Made by a program: the position numbers and the translations under genes. This document shows positions 36,522-44,155 of a stretch of DNA of 64,000 nucleotides, piece by piece. How positions within the stretch are numbered: the stretch's first letter is position 1; every line of letters starts with the position of its first letter. The notes beneath the pieces were generated by a model. The model saw only the letters and a list, made by a program, of their open reading frames with translations, ran no database searches and was not told where the DNA came from. Source of the stretch: Nilaparvata lugens (Eukaryota > Arthropoda > Insecta > Hemiptera > Delphacidae); the NCBI RefSeq assembly GCF_014356525.2, contig NC_052514.1, positions 251,018 through 315,017 on the forward strand, written 5' to 3'.

Positions 36522-36854
36522 ATTCAAGCCGTCAATGGGCCTTGAGACAGTCATACTTCAGCCGGGACCGACAATTAAGTGCCCATCCGATAACTCGGGT
36601 GCAGGAATGAGTGAAAATTGTGTATAGATTTGGGTTGAATTGTTTTCTTTTGCAGGAATGAGTGCGAATGAGTATAAATCTGAGTTGTTTTTTGCATAAA
36701 TGAGTGGAAATTAAGTACAATTTTGAGTTTGAATTTTTTGTTTGCAGGAATGAGTGCTGAAGACGAATGGTACAACAAGAGCCTATCAGCCCTGCGGATG
36801 AACTCCAGTCACCACCCCAACCTCGCCGCGCCAATGCTACAGTACCAGACGTAA
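15758..36854 (+). CDS. Paired-like homeobox gene (prophet of Pit-1 / Prop1 type), 3' portion
   Basis: This is probably a sequence-specific nuclear transcription factor. Supported exons are 15758 to about 15932-15949, 20579-20681 and 36748-36854; a damaged second copy of the middle exon (27124-27223) is treated as an assembly duplicate. The first exon opens inside homeodomain helix 3 with VWFQNRRAKYRKQEKQL. The residue after the conserved NRRAK block and the basic KYRKQEK run resemble arthropod Prop1-type proteins. The middle exon encodes MTTSSYPSMTQPFSMSH and ends ...MRQEAMG. The last encodes an OAR-like EDEWYNKSLSALRMNSSHH block and ends MLQYQT, stop. The junction between middle and last exons is in phase (G split 1/2). 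Helices 1-2 and the start codon are left of the window. The join between the first two exons is unresolved. Family assignment is by recalled similarity, not search. Confidence 0.8.
15985..16960. mobile_element. Harbinger-like inverted-repeat element with nested inner repeats
   Basis: Outer ends read 'taacgccggttacacattgg' and, in complement on the right, 'taatgccggttacacactgg'. An inner pair ('gcttacacactgggcggcag' near 16076 and 'gaatgtgtaagctc' near 16877) suggests a second, nested copy. The interior carries a broken MADF-domain frame. MADF/Myb-like partner proteins are typical of PIF/Harbinger transposons, hence the call. No transposase is left and no clear target duplication is visible. 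Confidence 0.65.
16389..16526 (+). pseudogene. MADF-domain protein remnant
   Basis: A 45-codon open frame begins MSKLIDNELLISFVGQRPVL, continues WDKTLDIFKDRDATRIAWKE and stops. The order (acidic N-terminus, leucines, 'P-x-LWD', 'Y/F-KD', 'AW') matches the first half of a MADF domain. Directly after the stop another frame reads DFETLDDKEKT, which is what should follow in a MADF domain, so a frameshift at about 16522 breaks the gene. The rest of the protein is absent. Probably the accessory DNA-binding protein of the surrounding transposon. Confidence 0.55.
16961..17789. other. Intronic DNA without recognised features
   Basis: AT-rich. Contains 'gtggcccaaaaagttcgtat' at about 17222, resembling the end of a mariner-type repeat, but no partner end was found. 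Confidence 0.35.
17790..18220. repeat. Large imperfect palindrome
   Basis: Left arm 'atcaaaatgaaaaattttt', 'caatcattactttctgagac' and 'ttcaaattcggta' is mirrored by right arm 'taccgaatttgaaat', 'atctcaaaaagtaatgattg' and 'tttttcattttgat'. The left arm carries about 60 extra bases, so the symmetry is offset near 17905-17965. Confidence 0.75.
18221..18949. other. Intronic DNA with a GC-rich block
   Basis: At 18628-18700 an abrupt GC-rich block (gccgccctgggcggccgcc) interrupts AT-rich DNA. It is probably the end of an old retroelement. No reading frame there can be defended. Confidence 0.4.
18950..19697. mobile_element. Inverted-repeat element G
   Basis: Ends 'gttgcgtttacaccggagtt' and 'aactccggtgtaaacgca'. 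A second copy of the left end lies at 19043. The interior is built of 'gttaataaca' / 'gttattaac' motifs in both orientations. The ~70 bp to the left of the element ('tatgtttgttgcatttatg...') is repeated to its right at 19699-19765. Non-coding. Confidence 0.75.
19864..20263. repeat. Inverted repeat with ~150 bp arms
   Basis: Left arm 'caagtgttcgtggtttgttg' through 'acgcaacgaaatgggg' is mirrored by 'cccatttcgttgcgtagag' through 'caacaaaccacaaacactt', around a loop at 20010-20085. The right arm has a partial internal duplication ('tctacctcattcc' twice). Confidence 0.8.
20579..20681 (+). CDS. Homeobox gene middle exon
   Basis: Acceptor tttgcag and donor gtaaat bound 103 bases. It reads in phase 0 from ATGACAACC and ends with one base of a Gly codon completed by the final exon. 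The product MTTSSYPSMTQPFSMSH... MTAAVTGMRQEAMG is Ser/Met-rich, as expected for the low-complexity region between homeodomain and OAR-like tail. Confidence 0.85.
20810..20936. repeat. MITE B end fragment and (AT)n microsatellite
   Basis: 'ataacgttaatcacactata' is a diverged MITE B end. (AT)n follows at 20884-20936. Confidence 0.7.
20937..23690 (+). mobile_element. 5'-truncated non-LTR retrotransposon (LINE)
   Basis: The element retains the linker and reverse transcriptase part of ORF2 and a 3' tail of TTTA repeats (23646-23675) after 'gggaaataaaca'. The endonuclease region upstream of about 21200 is not recognisable, so the element is 5'-truncated. The left limit is uncertain; 'acaacaggttatgcccaaaa' at 20945 also occurs near 47455. 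Confidence 0.8.
21341..23108 (+). pseudogene. LINE ORF2: linker and reverse transcriptase, frameshifted
   Basis: The longest frame (22083-23108, 341 codons) has reverse transcriptase blocks in order: YRPISLL at residues 4-10, FLDLKKAFDTVSH at 73-85, GVPQGTVLGPILF at 131-143, and the catalytic FADD at 162-165, followed by a thumb region ending VQKLIMRVINQKPPR. An earlier frame (21341-21706) carries the basic linker typical between endonuclease and RT. The segment between (NSLKANSAPGLDNLKP, about 21900) needs at least two frame changes. Another frame change after 23108 leads to a C-terminal piece at 23148-23381. The motifs fit a Jockey/CR1-like clade; the exact clade is not decided. Not functional as it stands. 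Confidence 0.85.
23691..24440. other. Intronic DNA with GA-rich runs
   Basis: Repeated 'gagagagag...gtttcttccagtttgttaagcgag' units at 23935-24060 form a short degenerate tandem repeat. No gene. Confidence 0.5.
24440..24568 (+). repeat. Interspersed repeat K
   Basis: 'ggagaggaatagcacaaggt' with 'tattgtatgaatcaatcaat' and a terminal aaataaag-like end. Other copies lie at 30954, 35213, 35905, 49735, 56065 and 61955. Probably a short retroposon 3' end. Confidence 0.7.
24826..25165 (+). mobile_element. MITE B copy
   Basis: From 'tatagtgaggtccacgtttt' to 'actgtcattaaaacgtggg', with the interior 'gcagatagcgctattc'. Confidence 0.75.
25166..25939. other. Intronic DNA without recognised features
   Basis: No splice-bounded or homologous coding sequence. 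The 74-codon reverse frame at 25593-25817 has no recognisable domain and also occurs in the duplicate segment. Confidence 0.35.
25940..26208. mobile_element. MITE family A, copy 1
   Basis: TIRs 'cataaagaaacaatagcg' / 'cgctattgtttctctatg' with subterminal 'gatatcccatggtatagg'. Flanked on both sides by CTATAAT, a 7-bp target duplication. Confidence 0.9.
26209..26455 (+). mobile_element. Helitron-like repeat L, copy 3
   Basis: Begins in 'tcctataatatataatag', contains 'acatcatcacgtctgaac' and ends 'tgcggagcacgggttacctg'. Confidence 0.6.
26584..26845. mobile_element. MITE family A, copy 2
   Basis: TIRs 'catagagaaacaatagcat' / 'atgctattgttcgtctatg'; flanks ATATAAC and AAATAAC. Several small deletions compared with its duplicate at 33095-33360 point to poor consensus near the contig end. 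Confidence 0.85.
26904..27003. other. Assembly gap (100 N)
   Basis: Exactly 100 Ns, the conventional length for a gap of unknown size. Confidence 1.
27124..27223 (+). pseudogene. Duplicate homeobox middle exon, damaged (assembly copy)
   Basis: 100 bases against 103 in the copy at 20579. Three separate single-base deletions shift the frame after MTTSSYP and restore it near the end. Intact splice sites remain. Most simply read as consensus error in a redundant contig end and not as a second exon. Confidence 0.75.
27479..30195 (+). mobile_element. Duplicate of the LINE, with extra indels
   Basis: Same element as at 20937-23690. The RT frame is broken into pieces (28608-28802, 28783-29394, 29381-29926) by one-base deletions, several in or next to homopolymers. 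Confidence 0.8.
30954..31677 (+). repeat. Duplicate repeat K and MITE B
   Basis: Counterparts of the elements at 24440-24568 and 24826-25165. Confidence 0.8.
32446..32714. mobile_element. MITE family A (duplicate of copy 1)
   Basis: Same insertion as 25940-26208, including CTATAAT flanks. Confidence 0.85.
32715..32960 (+). mobile_element. Helitron-like repeat L (duplicate of copy 3)
   Basis: Counterpart of 26209-26455. Confidence 0.6.
33095..33360. mobile_element. MITE family A (duplicate of copy 2)
   Basis: Better preserved version of 26584-26845, flanked by ATATAAC and AAATAAC. Confidence 0.85.
33621..33994. mobile_element. MITE family B, near full-length copy
   Basis: 'tatagtgaggtccacgttat' on the left and 'ataacgtggacctcactata' on the right are perfect inverted ends, with TA at each outer edge. 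The interior holds 'agatagcgctatctctttc' and an AT-rich centre. Confidence 0.9.
33995..34486. other. Intronic DNA without recognised features
   Basis: No gene or repeat ends seen. Confidence 0.35.
34487..34870. mobile_element. mariner-derived element, truncated and interrupted
   Basis: Begins 'gtgtttcaaaaagaatgacc' and follows the left arm of the palindrome at 2255-2823 up to 'gatgtcttctcggactgta'. It is then interrupted by ~80 bp of unrelated AT-rich DNA before resuming with 'agttatcctggttttcagct'. Confidence 0.7.
35038..35180. repeat. Short inverted repeat
   Basis: 'tactattaaattttgtaaaa' at the left and its complement at 35160-35180 enclose ~95 bp, with further inner symmetry around 'cactgtgaagtg'. 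Confidence 0.7.
35213..36030. repeat. Two copies of repeat K in opposite orientations
   Basis: + copy at 35213-35312, - copy at 35895-36030. Between them is AT-rich DNA without a gene. Confidence 0.65.
36225..36760 (+). repeat. Degenerate tandem array of the final exon's acceptor region
   Basis: A unit based on 'ttgcaggaatgagtg' followed by an A/T-rich spacer recurs with ATGAG cores at 36236, 36291, 36346, 36374, 36607, 36658, 36700 and 36750, mostly 42-55 bp apart. The last unit is the genuine acceptor and first codons of the final homeobox exon. The 36374 and 36607 cores are a single unit split by a SINE. Confidence 0.85.
36380..36599 (-). mobile_element. SINE, 5'-truncated, with expanded AT microsatellite
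   Basis: Flanked by a 13-bp direct repeat TGCAGGAATGAGT (36367-36379 and 36600-36612). The body matches the SINE at 51853-52085 in reverse orientation but lacks the tRNA-like head and has a ~70 bp (AT)n where that copy has 'atatataattt'. Confidence 0.8.
36748..36854 (+). CDS. Homeobox gene final exon
   Basis: Acceptor tttgcag at 36741-36747. The first two bases complete the split Gly codon, then MSAEDEWYNKSLSALRMNSS and ...NLAAPMLQYQT, stop TAA at 36852-36854. The WYNKSLSALRM block occupies the place of an OAR/aristaless tail. AATAAA follows at 36915. Confidence 0.9.
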
Positions 36855-36914
36855 TGCAATGAGATAGTGCACGCACTCAACAATTTATTCTCATGAAAAA
36901 CACTAGAATCCAAC

Positions 36915-36920
36915 AATAAA
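36915..36920 (+). terminator. Polyadenylation signal of the homeobox gene
   Basis: AATAAA 61 bases after the stop codon. Confidence 0.5.
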
Positions 36921-37055
36921 ACACGCAATAACAACTCATTTCAGCCACATATAACAAAGTAATAGACAGCATACAGTTCTACAAAGGTAAACCACATATT
37001 CGTTATTTGAAATTTTTGTTCTTTCCCATGACAAACAATTAAATCAACTCTGTTA

Positions 37056-37205
37056 GGGCCGTTTGCACAGTCAAAGCTTAAACTCGATTTAATCAGCTGG
37101 TGGCTTAAGCTCAAAATGAAGCACATTATAACAAACCAGACTTGATACGGATTTAATCCACTTAAAAATTAAATTTAGTTTAAACTGTCACTGTGTGAAC
37201 GGCCC
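37056..37205. mobile_element. MITE family H, copy 2
   Basis: Inverted ends 'gggccgtttgcacagtc' / 'gtgtgaacggccc'; interior 'agcttaaactcgatttaatc'. Confidence 0.8.
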
Positions 37206-37542
37206 AGTGAGACTCCAACACTGCAGAATTAACAGAGCAAATTAATCTCAACATTCTACGGTGTTCTCATCAATTTTCAAAATGTCATTAAATTTGCTGT
37301 GAATTCCCGTAAATTTGAGGAACTTTGAATATTTGGTTCACAGAGAGATATTAGTTATTTGGTTACTATAGTTTCAATTAGGTTGAAGGATGATTTATTA
37401 ACATTTGCAAAGTTCCAGATAGTTTTTTGACTACTCTACTCAATGAGTAGACCTAGTTGTCAATAGATTATAATATATGCGTATGGTGCGAGCAGCAAAA
37501 TACAATAGATTGTTATTTGTCAAATTTTGATAAGTTGACTTT

Positions 37543-37750
37543 GGGTCGTTTCCACAGTGATAGCTTGAACCAATGTACTTAGAATACTAGGTACCTATTC
37601 TAGGAACCTTGGCTTAAACTGAAATGAATCAGCTGGTTGATTAATCTCATAACTAATCACATTAGAGCGAACGAAACTAAAAATTGATTTAATCCAGTTT
37701 AAGCTGAGGTCCTGAGATTCCGTTCAAACTAACACTGTAGAAACGGCCCT
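37543..37750. mobile_element. MITE family H, copy 3 (variant)
   Basis: Ends 'gggtcgtttccacagtg' / 'cactgtagaaacggccct', with a longer interior containing 'cttggcttaaactgaaatg'. Confidence 0.75.
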
Positions 37751-38218
37751 TGGGTTGAATACGGTAAGTTACTGATTTATTATTAATTATTAATGATTAA
37801 TTATTTCAGCTGGGTTTTGCTTACTTTGCCGAAAAGTATTCGCGTTATATTCATAAATTTATTATAGTTCACCAATATTCCAGACAATATTTCTCGTACA
37901 TACCTAATATGGGTTACCTAATAATGGTTATGGTTTTATTAGAAGAGTATTCAATGTAAAAGCACAGTATATCAAAGTTTCTATTGTTATTGATTTTATT
38001 TTCGTAGCCGTCCATTGTTTGTTGTTTTCAGTTCATTCGTCAAAAGTTGATTTATTATTTATTTGCGCTAGTCAATAGAATCATAGATAAAAGATAGCAA
38101 AAGATTGCTATCTTTATCTAAAATAGAATTCTGCTGAGTTGAATTCTTCGTTAGAATTCTTTGCTATTATAATAATTTATGAATCCTAATCAATTATAAT
38201 AAATTCTTTGCTATATAA

Positions 38219-39027
38219 TGCCGTGCTACCAATTTTTCCTTAAACGGTTGGAATAGCATATAACACCTATCACACTAAGGAAAGTTGTCGGCTCCAATAA
38301 AATAGATACTTGATAAACTGTGAATGGATCTATTGCCTATGAATGAGAAATCCAGTTTTCAGAGCAAATTAACTTATAATCTTCAGATGAAAATTTTGGC
38401 AAAAACACAGAATTATAAAACGAACAATAACTTATAAGCTTAATGATTTCAAGTAACTACGAACTAAAATACTTATCTAGTTTACAGTTGAAACACAGTG
38501 GCTATTGGCTTTACTACACTAATAGCGAATTTTGCACAAAAATTTATATAAACTTCAATCTAAAACATTAATAAATTCATTTAAACAGACAATAACTCAG
38601 AGCACAAAATTATACAAGCAACAGCCAGCCATTAGTTTCAGAAGAAGGTCCAACAGGAAAAAGACACAAGTTACCAGTCACGAAAGACAACGCCCTCTTC
38701 AATATCGATCTTTACAGACACGTCAACACAAAATTATAACTTATAAGTTTAGAATTCACATTCTACATCTGTTCTCAATAAAACTTTAATTTGAAAATGT
38801 TATTTTAAATTTTTATACATATATTCTATTCAAATAAACGATTTATTTAGTAATTTGTTAACCCTACCTCGGTGACATTATGGAACAATGCAACAAACAT
38901 TTACGATAATAAATTCTCCGTCAAAAAATTTGTCCGTCTATTGATAACTCTGACATTTACTATAAAGTTCCATAGATCTCGAATTGAAGATTCGATTTAA
39001 ATGTGAGAAGAAAAATGTAATATTACA
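38219..39027 (-). repeat. 3' LTR (element on - strand)
   Basis: Left copy of the LTR; bounded by ATAA outside and the polypurine tract inside. Confidence 0.9.
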
Positions 39028-39041
39028 AATACCCCCCTCTT
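39028..39041 (-). promoter_or_regulatory. Polypurine tract
   Basis: On the - strand AAGAGGGGGGTATT abuts the LTR, the expected primer site for plus-strand DNA synthesis. It fixes the orientation of the element. Confidence 0.75.
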
Positions 39042-40004
39042 GACATAAAAAATTTTACTGTTTGAAAATTTAAAGAAAAAAATTTACATTGACCCTAATG
39101 AAAATTGTTGAAATTTAAATTTGAGAACAGTAACAATTTTTTCTAGAAAAACAATACATGTCATCCAAAAATATTGAAAATTATTATAAAAATTCATCAA
39201 TAGCGTTTGTTATATGTTTCCAAACAATATCTCAAAATATAGAATATCAATATTACTTTTGATTTAGCTTTATAATTTAAAGAAAAATATCTCAACAGAA
39301 AGTTTAATATGTAAAGAAAAGTTTTTTGAAATTGCACACAAATTTAATAGATAGAAAAATTTAATTTTTATTGCATAAAAAAATTTTAGTATGTTGAATA
39401 AAAAATTATTATTATTATTTTTTTTTAAATGAATTGATGAATTGTTACATTTAATTTTCACATAAAATTTCAATAAATCAAAAAATGTTCATTTCTTTCA
39501 CTATTGACGCGGTTGATTTTATTGATGCACATTTTTTGAAAACAGTCCGTTAAGGCACTCAGTATGATTTTCAGTTTAGTGTGACTCCAGTGTGATGACG
39601 TTAGTGTTGGGCTGATCTGGATGCACGTAGTGTTGGGCTGATACTTGTAGTCGACTGCTGCATACCAAATTCAATACAGAGTCACATAACTTTTGTATCA
39701 TATTTGTAATTATACAATGTACATTTCAGGCTTGAAATGACAATGTAATTCATTTTTTTGGAAAAGAGATAGACGCTGCATACAGGATTAATTTAGGTGA
39801 GGATTAATTTAGGTAAAGTTTGGTTTTTTGATATTTTCAGCTTTCAAGGTTTAGAGTTCTGCATACAGGAATAATTTAGGAGAGGATTTTTTGAATCAAT
39901 TCTTTCATGATACTGTGACTGTTCTTCTGAATTCAAAGTTGTGAATGTGAACATGGATGGCAATTACCTCCAGGTAATGCAGTAGTGTTGAAGTTTGAGA
40001 TACA

Positions 40005-40490
40005 GAGTCAGCAATAAGCATTGGCATTGCTATTGGCGTATGCTTTGGTGTCGGCTTTGGCATCGGCGTTAATATTGGCATTGGCGCAGGCATTGGCATT
40101 GGCATTGGCGCAGGCATTGACATCAGCACAGGCATCGGCGTTGATTTTGGTATCAGCATTGGCGCAGGCATTGGCGTAGCTATTTGCATTGATTTTTGTT
40201 GTTGGCATTGGCGCAGATTTTGGCATTGGCGTAGCTATTGGCATTGATTTTGGCATTTTGGCGTAGTTATTAGTGTTGGCGCAGGCATTGGCATTGATTT
40301 TTGTTGTTGGCATCAGCATTGGCGCAGATTTTGGCATCAGCATTGGCGCAGATTTTGGCATCAGCATTGGCGCAGATATTGGCTTCGGCGCAGGCATCGG
40401 CGTAGTTATTGGCGTTGGCATCAGCACAGGCATCGGCGTAGATTTTGGCGTAGTTATTGGTGTAGGCCGCAACGTTGATTTTGGCGTAGA
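40005..40490. repeat. Minisatellite built on GGCATTGGCGCAG
   Basis: About 480 bp of 6- and 12-base units (ttggcattggcgcagattt and variants with 'ggcatcagcattggcg'). Its length in multiples of three leaves open frames of Met-Pro or Asn-Ala repeats on -. It sits inside the LTR element and has no recognisable protein. Confidence 0.9.
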
Positions 40491-42222
40491 TATGTCACAC
40501 TAGTTCGAAAATCACCCAAATGTTCTTAACACTCTTCATGGCGTTCACTTGTTACTGATTTCGAGATTCACATGATAACTATTTCAATGTTAATGTCTGT
40601 GCTGTACCTGTTATCTTAAAATGCTTATAAACTAAGAAGAAAAACTTGATTAGGCTATCAATACAATCTAATACACATAAAATTTATTTTAAGTATCTAT
40701 GAAATTGAAATTTGTTAACATCTTATTATACAGTCAGCAATACATAAATTGTGAAATATGGACATATCAATGATAAATTAAAAAAAAAAATCATTCATTT
40801 ATTCACTGTTCAAATATCAAAATTTTAATCCATTCTTCAAAATAGAAATATAATTTCATAACACCCTGTATCATTATCAAAATTGTAAAAAACAAACATC
40901 ATAACAACACAACAAAAATTTAATTTCAATACATATTTCAATAATTTCAGACATTTGGTCTTCTATTCAATCATTTCATAATATATTTGCATTTCATTAT
41001 TATTTAATATAACATTTCATTTATAGCATGTTCATTTCACATTTATGATTTATCATTCAGGGTTTCAAAATTATTTAGTTTTAATTTTGTTCAAAAATTG
41101 TATAAAAAGCAAATTATTTAATATTGTTAATCATCGTTTGTTGGATACTATAGTTTATTTCGACTTTTCAATGTTCTAAACACAAACTACATTTCATGAC
41201 AAAACTTTACTATCAATCATTAAACAAGAAACCATTCAAAACATCAATAATATTTTGCTTCAAAGGCAAACAATATTCATAATTAATCATCATTTTGCAT
41301 CTATGGCAATCAACATTATTAATCATTAATTTTTGCATCTATGGCAATCAACATAAGTAATCAACACAAAAAATATTATCTCATTACTGCCTCTCTAAGT
41401 CATAACCTCTGTTATTCCTTCTTTAGGCAATAATGGGTTTCCATCTCAAAAAACAATCACATACCAGCAAAATTCTAATCAACAAACCCCACTAAAAATT
41501 CTACATACACTCCAGCATCCATTTCAAACGATAATCAATCATATCAAAATTTATAGAACAAACAGTTTTAAAATTTAAAAAAAATATCAATTACAAAACA
41601 CTTTAGAAAAATTTTAGCCTTTAACTCATTTCAATTGATAATATAACACAACGTTTTAAATTAAATCAATTATTTTTTAAAATAATTTAAAATTTAAAGA
41701 CTGTATAATAAGTATAAACATTTCAAGATTATAATACAAAGATGATCAAGATGAATACTGGGTAAATAAGTTCCCTAAAAAATACAAACAAGAGAAAAAG
41801 AAAACTGGGTAAATAAATTCCCTAAAACAATATACACAAAATTGATACACTTCACATAAGTGACACATGATGAAAAAATATGTCACAAGCACACAATTCT
41901 TTACACCACAATGGATAGATTTTGGAAAAGTTAAGTTTTATCAACAATTTAAAGATTAGGAAAATAAGCTACTATTTCAACTTCTAAAAATTATTTCAGA
42001 AAAAATACAAATTTAAATGACTATGGACAAGATTGGTTAAGATATGCTTCATAGAAGAAATTTACTGAATATTACACAAAGACAGGAAAGAATCGAAAAT
42101 TGAAAAGATCAAGGGCCAAGAAAAATAGGCTATAGGAAAGAAAAAAGATACAATTATGGACTCTTACCATACGTAGTATTTACGGTCATTGCTATTCTGA
42201 ATCCCGGCATGACACAGGATTC

Positions 42223-43065
42223 CTAATCATTGTGTGTTGGGGAATACCCTTTCATCATGTGATTCATTGTCATCATCTTGTAAATAAGCAACTTGAAACA
42301 ACCTTTGAATACTAATACATCAATGGAAACTTTGCGTTTTGTTTTCTTCAATAGCATGATTTTATTTATGGGTTCATTTGTTTCAACCAAGCAGTTTTGC
42401 CTACAAAAGTTAGTCATGTTCACTTGAGAATGCATGGCATACACCTTTTCAATTCTCAGTTGAAAGTTGAACTCATCAACTTGACTCAAAGCAACATTCA
42501 TTTTGTTCACATTGTTCCTAACCTCCACAGAAAACCTGTCTCATGTAATCATTCACTTTGTTTATAGTTTTCCTAACCTTCAATGTAGCAATATTACTTT
42601 CGTGATAGTTGACTTTCAGTGAAGACAACTCCCTACCTACTTCTTTACTCAATTCTACTATCTCATTAGGGTTGACTTTTTCAACAACAGTAACTAGGCC
42701 TACATTGTCAGAAACTTGAATGAATTGATCCTGTATCTTAACACTACTATTATCATGCTTCAATTTGTTTTCATCTTCATGATTGTCACTCAGTTTTTCA
42801 TGTGCATCTTTCAATAGAAGGTTTATACTAACCTGCTCTAGTCTAATGCTAGTACATTCTTGCTTCATATCATCAAACCTAGCATTTTGATTTTTAAACA
42901 TTTGGTCTAACTTAGCATTTTGCTTATCAAATTTAGCATTTAACTCATCAAATCTAGCATTTTGATTTTTAAACATTTGGTCTAACTTAGCATCTTGCTT
43001 ATCAAACAGTTGTGTTAAGGCAGCTATTAACTCATCATCAATTTTAATATTTTTTTATATTGTAT
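42223..43065 (-). pseudogene. gag-like coiled-coil frame of the LTR element
   Basis: Frame 42976-42518 encodes repeated KFDKQNAKLDQMFKNQNARF-like heptads (two copies plus a part) followed by an acidic helical region. An overlapping frame (42528-42223) continues downstream, implying a frameshift near 42520. Upstream, an ATG at 43065 is separated from the main frame by a stop next to an A-run (about 43047-43053), suggesting a one-base slip. The position, first after the 5' LTR, fits a structural (gag) protein, but I recognise no CA or zinc-knuckle motif. Confidence 0.5.
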
Positions 43066-43261
43066 GCCATTTTGCTAGTCTGCACAGATAATATATTCAT
43101 TAGGACTTGATCTCTCTTGAACCGATTTCCCACTCAGCAACAAACCATTCATAACCTATCAAGATATCTATCTACTAATAATTTCTATAACCAGGGATTT
43201 CATAGTGTACCATTTGAGACATATTTATTTTGTAATTCTGTCCCACCACAGGGGTAACATT

Positions 43262-44070
43262 TGCCGTGCTACCAATTTTTCCTTAAACGGTTGGAATAGC
43301 ATATAACACCTATCACACTAAGGAAAGTTGTCGGCTCCAATAAAATAGATACTTGATAAACTGTGAATGGATCTATTGCCTATGAATGAGAAATCCAGTT
43401 TTCAGAGCAAATTAACTTATAATCTTCAGATGAAAATTTTGGCAAAAACACAGAATTATAAAACGAACAATAACTTATAAGCTTAATGATTTCAAGTAAC
43501 TACGAACTAAAATACTTATCTAGTTTACAGTTGAAACACAGTGGCTATTGGCTTTACTACACTAATAGCGAATTTTGCACAAAAATTTATATAAACTTCA
43601 ATCTAAAACATTAATAAATTCATTTAAACAGACAATAACTCAGAGCACAAAATTATACAAGCAACAGCCAGCCATTAGTTTCAGAAGAAGGTCCAACAGG
43701 AAAAAGACACAAGTTACCAGTCACGAAAGACAACGCCCTCTTCAATATCGATCTTTACAGACACGTCAACACAAAATTATAACTTATAAATTTAGAATTC
43801 ACATTCTACATCTGTTCTCAATAAAACTTTAATTTGAAAATGTTATTTTAAATTTTTATACATATATTCTATTCAAATAAACGATTTATTTAGTAATTTG
43901 TTAACCCTACCTCGGTGACATTATGGAACAATGCAACAAACATTTACGATAATAAATTCTCCGTCAAAAAATTTGTCCGTCTATTGATAACTCTGACATT
44001 TACTATAAAGTTCCATAGATCTCGAATTGAAGATTCGATTTAAATGTGAGAAGAAAAATGTAATATTACA
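43262..44070 (-). repeat. 5' LTR (element on - strand)
   Basis: Right copy of the LTR, followed outside by ATAA. Confidence 0.9.
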
Positions 44071-44079
44071 ATAATAATC

Positions 44080-44155
44080 GATGAATTTCAAATCTCTCAT
44101 ATATTATAATAATAGCAATATATTATTATAATATATGAGAGATTTGAAATTCATC
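44080..44155. repeat. Perfect hairpin, 34-bp arms
   Basis: Arms 44080-44113 and 44122-44155 are exact complements ('gatgaatttcaaatctctca' at the outer end) around an 8-base loop, nine bases from the LTR element edge. Confidence 0.9.

Larger units (their letters stand above)
38219..44070 (-). mobile_element. LTR retrotransposon without pol, recent insertion
   Basis: Two 809-bp LTRs (38219-39027 and 43262-44070) flank 4.2 kb. They differ by the one substitution I could find (38747 G, 43790 A). The element lies on the - strand: reading that way, LTRs start TGTAATATTACA and end GGCA, and a polypurine tract AAGAGGGGGG sits just before the 3' LTR. Flanks carry ATAA on both sides as a 4-bp target duplication. 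The interior has a coiled-coil gag-like frame next to the 5' LTR but no protease, RT or integrase, so movement needs enzymes from another element. Resembles a LARD. Confidence 0.85.

Noticed and set aside
38532..38789. 85-codon frame, also at 43575-43832
   Set aside because: Lies within the LTRs on the strand opposite to the element; repeated because the LTRs are identical.
40008..40472. Met-Pro and Asn-Ala repeat protein on -
   Set aside because: Frame is kept open by a minisatellite with unit length divisible by three.
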